64,000 bases of DNA from assembly GCA_021234155.1 (NCBI GenBank), contig JAJEKV010000094.1, positions 521,461 to 585,460 on the forward strand. The letters run 5' to 3'. Of this stretch, positions 32,257 through 43,769 are shown piece by piece. The stretch is from Isoetes taiwanensis (taxonomy: Eukaryota > Streptophyta > Lycopodiopsida > Isoetales > Isoetaceae). Within the stretch, counting starts at the first letter, position 1. The number at the start of each line of letters is the position of its first letter. Both the position numbers and the translations under genes were made by a program. Under the pieces are notes generated by a model, which saw nothing but the letters and a program-made list of their open reading frames with translations, was not told the DNA's origin and searched no databases.

Positions 32257-34610
32257 ATGGATGAGTCCCTGTTAGAGGATGTTCTCCAGAGTCTTGGGCT
32301 TCCTCAGATCCCAGTGGGCCATGATGTGACAGTCAGTGCCATTAGGATTCTTCTTAGTTTAGCATACAATAATCAATCGAGAGTAGGATTCAGTAGAACG
32401 TCAGTAGGCAGTCATTTTCTTAGTATCCTATGCTTTGACAGATTAGGATCCCTCAGAATTTCTGCTCATAATACCAGATATTTGGCTCTAGGGAACCGTT
32501 TCCCCAGAAATTTCTTTCATCTCAGCATCCCCATAGATTTTGGTACCGAACCCCTAGTACGGTGGGCTCTGTTCTTTGATTTGCAGCCAGCAGAACGCTT
32601 CGAGGACTTAGACATCTTGGTTTGGAGGTTTCAAGTCGCCAACTAGCAGAAGAAATGGAAGGCAAGGCAGGAAAGAGCGATTACGTTAGACCAAAACAGG
32701 GAACTCAGGAGGCAAGAGTAGAGGACGAGGAATGGACGCAAATCTTTTGGTTAGAGGACAAAAGGGATGAAGCCTGGAAAGATCTTAAAGAAATCTATAT
32801 AGCCTTCAATATCATCAAAGATCAACAGAAGGCTGCTGTTGTTTGCATGGGAGTGCAAGAAGATGGCCAAAGTTGTATGGATCGAAGAAATATGATGAAA
32901 TTGAGAAGGATTACTTTGAGGGAAGGGCGAGCGACAGAGATTGGGTGTGGAACATGCTAGAAATTGCTCAGGCTATAGATCATTCTCTGTACAAGCTGAT
33001 TACAGTTAAGCAAGGGCACACAGAGGAAGATTGTTGCAGCTTTGAAGAACAATATTTTCGTGAACTCAATGGATGAAATGCTCAATAAGGCTAAGATGAT
33101 AGCAAAGCAAACTTGACAAAGATGAAATGGACTTCCAAAGCAAGTGTGAAACTAATTAAACGGTGGGAGGATGCGAAGATCATGTAATAGAATGGCATAA
33201 GCCGCCGCTTTAAAGCCTCTCTCTAAAGCAACACTTCTTTCTTGGAACAAATTTCCACTTCACCGAAACCTATCAACTTTAAAAAAAGGGGGACTCAAGG
33301 AATGTTGCATCGTGGGACAAGAATGATTCTTCAACCCCGCAGAGGTCGAGATGTGCGAAAAGCCAAAATTGCAAGACTATCAAGGAAAACAAGCTTCACA
33401 AAGACAAGTACTAAGGTGGGGACCTCAAAATCAAAACGTAATTCGCGGTGATGGGCAAAAGTGATTCGGGCAAAAGGTTTGATAACCCCCGCTCTTATAA
33501 AAATGCTTTTAAAAAAAATGATTCTTTTGATTGTTCTAAGGAAAAGCACAGGAACATATGTCGAAAAAAGGGCCTAAAAAAGATTTTATAGACCTTTTAT
33601 TCCATATCCGACTCGCTTATGACAATTTCTCAAGAAAGCTTTTCTTATACATTTTCCCGTGAAGTGTCCCCACCATCGCTGAAGTCAAGTTGTGGGTCAC
33701 TAAAGTCCAAAATATCCCTATCATGTCTATTCTTAAGATGGACAAATGTAACCTTCCAAATAGTTTGCAGGACGAGATCCGTGTTAATCAAATCCTTAAA
33801 AAGGAAGATTGATCATATTAACTACCAGCCTTTTTTTATATTATGAGGTGGAGTCCCAATTACATTCCTAACAAGCCCCGAGAATATCTCTATTACCACA
33901 TGGGTCTCCTTCCCCAATCTTCCCCCGCTTTCGACTAATTCTCACCTCAAAGCTATATCGAGGAATTAGGAGATACCATTGATATCGAGATTCCTCGATC
34001 TAATTACCCTTCCATATGTATTTCTAAAACAGCTAACTCTAACCGAGAAGGGAGATCAAGGTGAAGACTGGCCCTGATGACTTCCAGAGTCTCAAGGTCA
34101 ACTACTCTAAAATGCCTGTCCTACCTCCCGGGAAGCCTCCATAAAAGGTAAGAACATCCCCAAAAGGAGCAAAGGCATAAATTTGGGTTCCTAAGACCCA
34201 GAAAAAGGGGAAGCTAGTGTTACGTAAGAAATTGGGAAGAATCAAGAAACGCTGATCCCCATTCAAAACATTGACCATACCAAGATGAACATGGATCAAA
34301 ACCTTGTTTTAACCTTTGAATAATGTGAAATTCTCTCATAAAATTGACACAAGAAGGTTTACCTTAGTGTTTCCGCAGAATATATATCCGAGAGCTTTTA
34401 TGGAGGGAAGAATTTGGGATTCGAATCATATTGTCGACGCAGGTCATAATGGACAAAGAGCGTGATTGGCAAATTGTTACAAGGAAAAAAGGCAGGGGTA
34501 AGAAGAAAATCTATTTGGGGCCTACCAGAACCAGCCAAGAAAGATTCAGCCGGAAGGACAGCAGTAAGTTTATGTACCAATGGATAGGTCTATAAGTTGC
34601 ATCACCTGAA
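32257..34610 (+). pseudogene. LINE-B ORF1 (RNA-binding protein), broken
   Basis: I take ATG 32257 as the start because it is the first ATG of the first long frame after the 117-bp leader. The first frame (32257-32646) reads MDESLLEDVLQSLGLPQIPV and continues in a shifted frame (32622-32960: MEVSSRQLAEEMEGKAGKSD) and another (32843-33076: YDEIEKDYFEGRASDRDW). A possible decayed CCHC-like block with Cys-x-Lys-x-His lies near 33530-33570. The protein ends in the basic WQIVTRKKGRGKKK (about 34461-34510), which is shared with LINE-A. I do not recognise the N-terminal half, and its RNA-binding role is inferred from LINE ORF1 position. Confidence 0.7.
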
Positions 34611-35300
34611 ATCTCCAGGGAATTAATAGTATCATCAAGAGGGAGCGTTAAAGGTATGTATTCGCTCTTAACCCCCGACATTCTTTTTCTTCAGAGCATA
34701 AGATTCACGATTTTCAGCATGAATCTATAACTAGAAAGACTCTCCCTAATGGGTACATTTTATGGTCCATTCCTGCTCAGGAGTCTTCTGCAGGCATTGC
34801 CATCATTTGGAGAGATGATCTTAATCTAACCGACCCTTTATATGGTTAGTGATAGAGAGGGTAGGTGGCAGATTCGAGATGTAACATGAAAAAGTGAGGT
34901 TAGCTTTTGTCAACATCTATGCTTATAATAACCCCGATAGGATTAAGGTTTGACTAAAGTCAAGAACAGCTTTGATAATATTGATTATGATGAATGTATC
35001 ATGGGAGGTACCAATGAATACATGAGAAATAAAAATTTCAAGCCTCCCACGCCCCAAGAGAGAAACATATGGAATAACCTCTTGCAAAATCCCATCACAT
35101 TCTTTAGCTAGAACTAAGCCTACCGATTTTAGTTGACGATAAAAGGGTGGACCCCATTTGGTGCTTACATGATAGATTCTACATCTCAAAAACCTTTGGA
35201 ATAACAACAACAGAGTGGAGAACATGAAAGGTTATACCGCCTGACCATTTCCCCTAAGATTATTATCTCGCCCCAAGATCGCAACAGAAAAGAAAAAACT
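34600..35300 (+). pseudogene. LINE-B ORF2: endonuclease
   Basis: The sequence starts NLQGINSIIKRE, matching WNLQGINSNVKRG of LINE-A, then SSAGIAIIW and YDECIMGGTNEYMRNKNF. The last aligns with YDEIIMGGDFNMVTHEYMRS of LINE-A, showing that a few codons including the catalytic DFN have been lost. Stops and frameshifts are frequent. Confidence 0.85.
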
Positions 35301-37045
35301 TTACTTTTAAGTTAAATACCACCTTCTCGATCACACCGATTTCATGATTAAACCCGTGAGGTGCTAGATAGATATCCAAAGCCCTTTGGGCAATTCTCGT
35401 TGATGGATTGGTGGGTAAGAGCTTCAAGGCAATTAAAAATTGGCTAAAAGAATGGGGAAGGAAATTCACAATGTAAGATGGCCAATCTTAAGAATCTTAG
35501 GGGATCTTTCCCTCGTGTCTCGTGGGATCAACAGAGCAAATCAGAAGGAAATTGAGAAAGAGGAAATCGATTGCCAGAGGTTGAAGCTCAAATCCAAAAT
35601 TTGGGGAAATCAAGGAGGATGAGAGGTGTAATTCCAAATTTTTTTTCACTAAGGCTAAGGGTAGAGCTAAGAAAACCATATTTATGAGATTATGGTTGGG
35701 ATGATCTTATCTCAAATGAAGAGGAAATTAAGAAGGTCACGCCACCACTTCACTAATGTTATGGGTACCAATCAAGACCGGCCAACCCGCACTATGTTTA
35801 ACTTTATTAATCTCCAAGCAAAGGTTAGTAATGAGCATAATAGGGAACCGAGAAATGTTTTCAAAGAATATTGAGTTGTATCATACAACCAAGGAAATGG
35901 AGAATGGCAAGACTCCCCGACCTCGATGGTCTCACGGCTGAGTTTTTCAAGAAAGCATGGCCTATCCTTGGTGACAAGATCACAAGTTTAGCAAATGAAT
36001 TGACAACGTAAAATGTCCGATGCTAGAATTAATACTAGCCTCATTGCTTTTATCCCAAAGAATGATATGCCAAGTAGCTTTTAGACTACGCACCTATCTC
36101 TCTCTAATGTGATCTATAAGATCATCTCAGTTCCATTGTCGCTAGACTCAAGCCTAGTTCCTCACAATTGGCCTATCCGAGGGACGTATATTTTGGATAA
36201 TGTGGTTACAAATTATTTTAGGACTGAATCATTAAAAGATTCGTGGCAAGATATTGCCCTCATTAAGCCTGGATGTTACAAAGGCTTTTTGATATGGTAA
36301 GTTGGAATTTTCTCGCCCCATCGCTAAAAGGTTTTGGTTTCTTTGAAGAGGTAATTAATATCTTTTATGCTATCTTAAATAACTCTCGATCCTCCGTTTT
36401 ATCAATGGTGAGTGCAGCCCTTCTTCCCCTTAAAAGGGTGTGAAGCGTGGCTGTCCCTTAGCCCCCTTTTTATTTCTAATTGTCATGGAAGCTTTGCATA
36501 GCGTAATTTGAGGAGGCCAAGAACACTAATATGATCCAAGGACTCTCTCTACCACCCCACAATAATATTACAGTCAAATTTAAATGGGCACTTTGCATTT
36601 ACACTTTTCTCATGGTCTCTATGGATGCAAATTTGATTTTAAATACTCAAACTATTCTCGATCGGGCTGGAGTAGCCTCTGGATGTAAGATTAACCTGAC
36701 TAAAATCAAGGGTGATGGCAAGAAATCAGGTAAAGGGAGTGCAAACAAATGCCCTCCCTGGACTCTAAGTATGACCCCCACTCTTAAATCAAAGATTCTT
36801 GGTATTCCCTTTGCTATTAGGAGTAGTCCCTCCGATATCCGGGAGGGTATAATTGACAAGTTTCGTGAGAAAAAGTTGATAGCTTAAACTCTAAGTATTT
36901 GTCTAAAAATGGTAGGGCTATCATAGCTAACTTTGTTATCTCTTCTTCTCATGTTTACCAATCTTCTCGCTATCCTTGCTCCTAAGAAAGTCTCATCTAA
37001 GCTTCAAGGTATAATTGAAGGTTTATTTCCCGGGTCAAAACAAAG
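35301..37045 (+). pseudogene. LINE-B ORF2: reverse transcriptase
   Basis: Blocks in order are MENGKTPRPRW (GPDG region, shifted), FFKKAWPILGDKITSLANEL, AFIPKNDMPSS, SLSNVIYKIIS, RGTYILDNV, VKRGCPLAPFLFLIVMEALH, and DANLILNTQTILDRAGVASG with CKINLTK. At about 36595-36610, where LINE-A has FFADDTFLF, LINE-B reads LCIYTFL, so both catalytic aspartates are lost. Confidence 0.9.
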
Positions 37046-38074
37046 ATGTTGGACACCGTGTCCATGGAAGAGTGTTGCAAGAAAAAAAAAGTCGGTGGTC
37101 TAGGTGTCATTAATATTGAGAAGGTGGGATTGCACTTACTACCAAGTATTTTTACAAAGTCGCCTATGGTCTTATCAAGCATCCTATCTCGATTATCATC
37201 CAAAGACTATATTAATAAGTGCCACCCTTTTGGTCGAGACAAATTAAAATGCACCTTCCCCACTCCATTTATTTTCCTTTTACCGCTCCTAATTCTACTC
37301 CCTCGGTATTTTAAAGAAATGGATTAAAGCCCGATTCAAAGTTAGAGGTATGTATACTTGGAAGGAAGGCTTATTGATGGATCGCATTTCATTTTCTCGA
37401 ATCGCCCCGACACTAACAATGGGAACCCGTGGTTAGCCTATCATTTTCCGTGATCAGGTTAAAAATGGAGTCTTAAAGGCATCATTTATGTGCACAATAT
37501 GTTCAATGACCGTGGGCCGATTCCATTCAAAACTCTCCTTTGGTCGATGAAGGAGAGGATCAGAACTTCCTCAGACAACAACATTTGTATCACTTTGACT
37601 TATGGTATTTGGTCCATTGATGGAATTAACTGGAATCATAATGGGTTGCTGAATTTTACAGTTAGAAAAGCTTACAGGCATCTCATGAGGAATCAAGAAA
37701 TCACCATCCATAGAATGTGGCATACCGACTGTGATGTATGCATCAAGAAACTTACTTTCATGTGGTCCAGCCCTATTTATCCTAAAATCAAGTCGCTTAT
37801 TGGCAACTCGCACATGGCCCCGGCTACAAACAAGAAGAGACAGAGACTCCATATGGCTGACTCGGATATTTGCATCAGATGTATGGCTAACAGGAAGATG
37901 AGGACCATTTATTCAAAACCCGTGATCCGGGCCGAAAGTGGATTCCCGGATTTAGCCTCGACATACTTGGGATATGATCTTCTTTCTCTTAATTCCCTCG
38001 ATTTCTTTTCCCCCACCAACCCAACCGACCGAGAATCTACATCCTCCTATGGAGGATTTGGAAAGGAGAAATGA
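37046..38074 (+). pseudogene. LINE-B ORF2: post-RT and zf-RVT region
   Basis: SMEECCKKKKVGGLGVINIE (37070 region), CHPFGRDKLKCTFP, then a 194-codon open stretch (37490-38074) with FMWSSPIYPKIKSL and ICIRCMANRKMRTIYSKPV. This aligns with the LINE-A post-RT region. The last His/Cys of the zinc pattern are lost. Confidence 0.88.
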
Positions 38075-38700
38075 ATTTGTTTTCACTATGAAATTATCAA
38101 CCCGAGGGAGTGATAAAACGCATCAAATATGATGTTGATTGATTATTGAAGGATTATCAAACTAATGGCCCTTTTAATTGCAGGAATAATGTTCGTACCG
38201 ATGAGGAGAATTAAGTGGAAGAAAATCAACTGAGGCAAACAGGGAGTGGACCGTGCTATTCGCTCACCCAATACACTCGCATGAAGAACCCCTCAGATGT
38301 GCAACCGCCGGCGCGACCAAAACTATAATATCGATCGCTTTGATCCGCAGCCAAGGATGCTAAGGGAGATATAATCCGGCTAAAGTGGTCTTGTATATGT
38401 ATGTTCTCCGCACCCCCTCAAAGACGTAGGTCAAGGGAAGAGGAAGGAAAACTACTAATCTTAACCTCGATCGGGTTTCTAAGTGGAGAATTCTTATCCG
38501 TTGGAACAAGATATCACACCCAAAGACTATTTAAAGACTTAATCTATCTATTTTTATAATATTTTTTTTGATTTTTAATCGAGGGATCCTTGCCCTCCTT
38601 TCTATTATCTAAGTTAAACTTCCTCAGAAAAGTTTTTTCTCTCAGACTCCATATTTATACTTTAATATACATATACCGACTTCAATAAAAAAAAAAAAAA
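38075..38700 (+). pseudogene. LINE-B ORF2 C-terminus, 3' UTR and poly(A)
   Basis: 38200-38430 is homologous at nucleotide level to the Cys-rich end of LINE-A (AAGGGAGATATAATCCGGCT against AAAGGAAGATTTAATCCGGG). Most Cys codons are changed (TGY to TAT or CGC). The 3' UTR ends in ACTTCAAT plus A(14) at 38687-38700. Confidence 0.75.
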
Positions 38701-38710
38701 CCGATCTTTG
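38701..38710. repeat. LINE-B target-site duplication (right)
   Basis: CCGATCTTTG, identical to 32130-32139. Confidence 0.92.
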
Positions 38711-39983
38711 TATAATATATTTTCAAAGAAAATGACATCTCAATTTATAATCACCGCCTTTTGTTTGGATCATAGAGCCTATACCCTTTTGATTCTTTAT
38801 CGTGATCCAACAAATATATGTTTCTTTTACTTCTATCATCCAATTTTGATATCTTATCATCTATTACCTTTGAAATATGCCAAACAACCAAAAGCTTTAA
38901 AGTCTTTTACCATTGACGCTTTTGCCGGCCCATAACTCATCCGATCTCGACCATTCAGGGATGTGCTTGAGATCTTATTTTGAATATAGAACGCGGTGGT
39001 ATTTACAGCTTTTGCCCATAAGAAATTTGGAAGACCTGCATGCTTTAACATAGCCCGAGATGCTTCCATTACCGCTCAATTCTTTCTTTCAGAGACACCA
39101 TTCTCACCAGGAGTACCTCCGCAAGTCAACCAGCTTTTGATTCATGTTTCTAAACAAAACCTTTTAAATTCATTTGATAAGTACTCTCCCCTCTATCCGA
39201 TCTTTAAACATTTTAATTTAGCACCTGCTTTAATGCCTCGACTTCAGAAGATAGGCTTTAAATGAGTTGAGCACCCCACTTTTATGAGTTAAGAAGTACC
39301 ACTTAGCTTTTCTTGTATAGTCATCAATAAATGACACAAAATAGTATTTTCCACTAACACTTAACTCTCATAGGTCCACATACATCCTAATGCACTAGGG
39401 CTAATTTTTCATTTACCCGCTCACTCTTCATAGGAAAAGGCTTTCTACTTTGTTTGCCCAACATACATCCATGACACAAAGCGCTTCCCTCACTATTATC
39501 TATAAAGTCCAAACCGTCCAGTAACTTGTGCCTTTTCATAAAAATTATATTTTTCAAGTTCGTGTGGCCTAATCTTTGATGCCACAATTCCATTGAGTTT
39601 TCCTTTCCAACTTCACTTGATAAAATATTTATACTTCTAGGACAAAGCTCAAAACGATTTCCAATTCTTTTTGCATACAATACTATTTTTCCATTATCAT
39701 GAACTATACACATATGCTTGTCAAACAAGACTTTATAATTTTTATCAACTAAATCTCCTACACACAATACATTATTAATGGTAATAATTTTTCCATCTTC
39801 TCCTATGAGCTCTAACACACCACAAGCTTCTACATTTTGCTTTTCTCCATTAGCCATATGCACACATCCGAGCTTACTAGTTTCAAGCTTTCTTAAAATT
39901 TGTGAACTTTGCATCACGGATTTTTCAGCCCGTAATCTATAACCAATGTGGTTAGAAATATTTTCATCACATAAATTTGACAA
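38711..39983 (-). pseudogene. Copia pol: protease end, GAG-pre-integrase and integrase
   Basis: The open stretch 39983-39387 begins in the protease region (CVHMANGEKQNVEACGVLEL) and continues into NNVLCVGDL and the GAG-pre-integrase block SMELWHQRLGHTNLKNI with CHGCMLGKQSRKPFP (the HHCC zinc site). Integrase core blocks follow in broken frames: VHSDVCGPM, RSDRGGEYLSNEF and NGVSERKN. The 39069-38857 frame (MEASRAMLKHAGLPNFLWAK, FGCLAYF) is the integrase C-terminal part. Its last codons adjoin the LINE-B insertion. It processes the polyprotein and inserts cDNA. Confidence 0.93.
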
Positions 39984-40029
39984 AGCATATGACTTTACCT
40001 CCTCCTCGAATTTCTTCTCGATACGTAAC

Positions 40030-40927
40030 CTATAGTCGCCTTTGAAAAGGTAACACTTCGACGACCTCTACTAGAAGATCCCCTAAAGTTTCCACGCCCT
40101 TCTTTCCCTTTTTGTACACATATTGGCTAGATGACCAGCCCTCCTCCTAAGCATAGCATGAACGCTCGATTCTAGTGTAGGCTTGGCTTAATGTGTCCAG
40201 CTTCTCCACAACCATAACACATTACATCCTTTCTCGCCTCTTCCTCTTCCAAAATACAATATATTATCTCCCCTTGATCATAATTTCTTCTTGCTTCTCT
40301 TTATGCACTTTCAAATTTGTAATACTTATAGCTTCTTCTTTAGTTCTAGCCATCGTATAATTAAAGATGCAATATTTTCATCATATGCAAAGAAATACAT
40401 CTAAGATATAAAGAATTTTTATTGACGTAAAGAGGCTAAAGACCTTCTAAATCCATAAATATTCCATCCTTTTTATCAAATAACTCAACCAGATCTTGAC
40501 CACTTTCATATTTCAACATTCTTAATTTTTGTTCCAGCTTTATGTCTCCTAGATGCGCTAACTGCTCATATTCATTTAACAAATACCGCCACATATCTCG
40601 TGGATCCATACTATGAATTGACGCTTATAATACCATAACCAAGCTTTGAAATGATAATACCTTTTGCTTGGCTAAATCTTTTGCAAAGATCCTTTGCGTA
40701 CTTTTGCCGATTCCACAGATACCTCCAAATTTTGACGATTCTCCGCAGCCTTCATTCTTCATAGTTACCCGTGATTTGCTTCGGGCCAGGATGATTGCAC
40801 TAAATCCCACAAAATTCTCCGCTTCCAAAGCCTTCTCAACTTTCATCTTCCATGCCCGAAACCGTGAGCCTTTTATACACCTTAACGCTGGCCTAAAATA
40901 GAGGCAAATGACCTTATTAGATGCCAT
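40030..40927 (-). pseudogene. Copia gag (UBN2-type, CCHC knuckle)
   Basis: ATG at 40927 begins MASNKVICLYFRP, then GSRFRAWKMKVEKALEAEN, the typical copia Gag N-terminus (F-G-NF-W). Further frames give GDIKLEQKLRMLKYESGQDL and YCILEEEEARKD, and the zinc knuckle CYGCGEAGHIK at about 40190-40225. The second half of the knuckle and the following linker are frameshifted. Gag forms the virus-like particle shell. Confidence 0.88.
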
Positions 40928-40947
40928 CTTCCGCTTAGACTCAAAAA

Positions 40948-40958
40948 GCTCGATACCA
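40948..40958 (-). other. Copia primer-binding site (tRNA-iMet type)
   Basis: Minus-strand TGGTATCGAGC lies 2 nt inside the 5' LTR. It is the plant iMet PBS TGGTATCAGAGC with a one-base deletion. Confidence 0.85.
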
Positions 40959-40960
40959 CT

Positions 40961-41438
40961 TGTTGAATCAAACGCTTTGAGCCTGTGAATTGAACCTGTA
41001 AGAAATTCCAAACTCAATCTTTCCCTTAGCACCTCTTCAAAATCCATTAAAGGATGTACCTCGCTAAAGCAAATCGAAACCCACAGAATTCCACACTGTG
41101 ACTAAATTACAAAGATCACACAAAACCGGGAGTAAACAGATCGCTTTCTACTACGTAAAACATCATATCACGATAAATCACTGCTCCACCCCTCGCCCAA
41201 TATCAAATCCGCAACATATGGAAGCTCCAAGGCCTCGCTTTCAAATGATGCCACCAACAAATCCGCCTACAAACGATGACGCCGGGTTGTGTTCCCTTAA
41301 AAAAAACTGCTCTCTTCACCATATAATTTTGGTCCGCTTTTCCCCTTTTTACTTTTGCTCCATGCAAAACCTATATGTAAACGCTTAACCATGTGTCATT
41401 TAATCAAAAGGCCACCACTTAGGCATGTAATTCCAACA
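40961..41438 (-). repeat. Copia 5' LTR
   Basis: 478 bp. On the minus strand it runs TGTTGGAATTACATGCC to GTTTGATTCAACA. It is longer than the 3' LTR by scattered indels. Confidence 0.92.
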
Positions 41439-41443
41439 CTTGG
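41439..41443. repeat. Copia target-site duplication (right)
   Basis: CTTGG, matching 29883-29887. Confidence 0.9.
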
Positions 41444-42531
41444 TTACAGATTAAGGAGATCTTGATTCTTGCATTTTGAGGTCACTTGTCGATTTTGGGG
41501 AAAATCCATCAACAGGACATTTATAGAGGAGATCTAGTCCACCCACCTTTGTGATGAAATGTATGATCAATCAAGATTCACTTAATCGACCTACTAGATG
41601 CGTGGAGGTGATCTATTTCAATAGATCACATTCATGTTTTCAAGTAATAACAATCTCAAAGAGTAAAGAAGCTTGTGATAAGCTCAAGAAAATGGTGATA
41701 GCATCCTCCTCGCTTTTTACCAAAGAGCCCAAAGGTATTCTCATTTCAAAAGCAAAATTAACTATTTCATCTTTTGTTTTATTTCTAGAGCCGCCTTTTG
41801 CAAGGCCTCTCTAAGTAGAAAAACATGCACTTTTTGTGCACAATAGGATACTTCTTCTTAAGTTTTTTTAACAATTGCAAGTAAGCATTTGGTTGAATTA
41901 TCCCAAAAAAAAAAAGTAAAAGTATTACTTTTAGATAGGTTTATGATGCAATGGTTACATAAACTTATAGAGTTTTAGGTTCCATGCTTCCACACAACAA
42001 AACAAGTTTGAAAACAACAACAAAATTATTAATATTCTTGTTCACCATTATAAGCTAAGACAAAAACATATGAGTAAATCTACAAGTAAGAAGTAGCTTC
42101 ACTACCCCTCGTGGTAGTAAAGAAACAACTGATACATCCGATTCTCTTGACTTGAAAATAATTAGAGCAAAGAATATCATTAGTAGTAAGGTTCCTATCA
42201 CCGCTTGATGTAGTAGAGACGAGCTGACAAAATGAAATTTGAAGAGATCCAAGATTCAAGTGAATTTCAAGATGGAATTTATTGATTTAGAAGCAAACCG
42301 AGGCTATAAAGAATGACCAATACGTATAAATGCTATCACACTCCGCAAGCTCTTGAATCATTTATCAAAATGACGTATCAGTCGGGCTTGCATGCATCAT
42401 CAGTTTAAATAAGCCTTTCATTCTTTAAGTCATATTAATATTCAAATGCTTCACTTTTAAAATTCTGATTGAAGCATATAAAAGCAAAAAGACATTCACA
42501 CATTACAAAAAGAGTTATATACGTAAGGTAA
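41444..42531. other. Unassigned flank of the copia element
   Basis: A plus frame at 41551-41814 has normal composition but no recognised domain. Otherwise this is AT-rich filler. Confidence 0.35.
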
Positions 42532-42535
42532 TATT

Positions 42536-42604
42536 AAGTCGTATTTAATTAAAGTGGGACAAATCTCTCAATTTTGGGACTCCTGACCGTAAAATGGGAC
42601 TCAT
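42536..42604 (+). repeat. Left TIR candidate
   Basis: AAGTCGTATTTAATTAAAGT, then three GGGAC-containing subunits within 69 bp. The motif recurs inverted at 56684-56712. Confidence 0.5.
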
Positions 42605-43769
42605 ACCCCAGAAAAAAAAATTCTCAATTGATTGCTTGAATAGAATTACACATCACACACAAAGAATTGGGTTACTTGTTTTCCCATATAAATTTTACAA
42701 ACCACTAGTTGTAGAAAAGTTTTTTAAGTTTCTCAATATTATCTACCATACAATGAGACAAAGCACATTGAGGTTGCTCATGGCTTTGTCCATCTCCCTT
42801 TTTGGGATCTGTGTGTGTTGTCCTTTGCAATGTGGGAGAACTTGGATATGACCATACCACACACTCCACCACCCCTCCTTTGAGGATCAAGATGATTTGC
42901 CCCTCCAATTTCTCCCAAAGCTAGCCTAAGTGTATTATTGCCCTTCCAAGTTGCCCTTCTTGTGTTCTCCAAATGGGCTCCCAATATTGAATTTGGGAAC
43001 TGTGACGCAACTCCTCCATCAGCCATAGTGGTGGTTACATCGAGAGTGCCACCCCTAACCATATTGGACAATCCTCACACGCCTACTAGCACAAAGTATC
43101 CTTCCTTGATGTCCTCAAAGGATCCCACTCAGAAGATCAAAACCACTTCAGCCTTTGGAGGCCTTACTTCTACAAACCACTTGGAACCCTTTATTAGACC
43201 CAAGTGAACATTCTTAGGACGCGTTTTTGCTCCTTGAGAACCCTCCCATCTTGACTCTGCAAGAACCTCCGCCTCCTCGCCTCCCTCCCACATGGTTGTT
43301 CGGGCCAAGCATGCCAACTTTCTCCCAAGACGGATTAGGGAGTCCATTTGATTTTTCTTAAGAGTGGAGGTGTGCTTTCCATTCAACATCATCCCGGCGC
43401 TATATAACTCTTTTGATCCCCTTCACTAGTTGGCGAGTCTTTGATGCTAAGGGAGGTAGTGGTTTTGTCGCCCTTTAGAATGAGAATTTCACCCGCCAGC
43501 CATCCCCGCTACACAACAACCTCATGCCTTGGTACGTGCATCCACAACTTGTCAACGGGTTCCACCTTCTATATTGCATGATTGATATTCCATCCCTAAC
43601 CCAAACCTTGAACTGGCGTGGCTTTTAGGTGTCCCGTCAACCGATCCTTACCATCTAGCAAGTATCCCTCGACAAATGATTTAAATCAAGTAACCTCATC
43701 CATCAAGAAAGCCACTGGCTGGGGTCAATGCGTACCAAACACATCCATTAGTTCAGTGGAGACTGTTGA
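42605..43769 (-). pseudogene. Possible C-terminal remnant of the DUF7869-type gene
   Basis: Minus frames at 43392-43129 (IRLGRKLACLARTTMWEGGE) and 43071-42778 (IVSKFSHIAKDN-like end) follow the DUF7869 block without a clear break. Composition is coding-like, but I cannot match a domain. Confidence 0.3.

Larger units (their letters stand above)
32140..38700 (+). mobile_element. LINE-B: full-length L1-like LINE nested in copia
   Basis: A 6,561-bp insertion carries a short 5' leader (about 117 bp), ORF1, ORF2 with endonuclease, RT, zf-RVT region and C-terminal region, a 3' UTR ending CTTCAAT, and A(14). The 10-bp TSD and the continuous copia frame across it define its ends exactly. It is the same family as LINE-A by ORF1 end, EN, RT, post-RT and C-terminal sequence, and so gives the full family layout. 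It is heavily decayed: the GDFN and FADD catalytic motifs are gone. Confidence 0.95.
29888..41438 (-). mobile_element. Ty1/copia retrotransposon, complete but interrupted
   Basis: The element has two LTRs, PBS, PPT, gag, protease/integrase, RT and RNase H in copia order on the minus strand, and a 5-bp TSD CTTGG. Its 11,551 bp include a nested 6.56-kb LINE. Without that insert and one TSD copy it is about 4,980 bp, the usual copia length. The LTRs differ by many substitutions and indels, and all domains have stops or frameshifts, so it is old and inactive. At the LINE junction the integrase-side frame resumes on the RT side (AVII-N-stop-DVIF), where a CGA to TGA change is consistent with methyl-C deamination. 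Confidence 0.95.

Noticed and set aside
41551-41814. 87-codon plus frame as a viral or host gene
   Set aside because: No recognisable motif, and it lies in AT-rich flank. Not enough support to name it.
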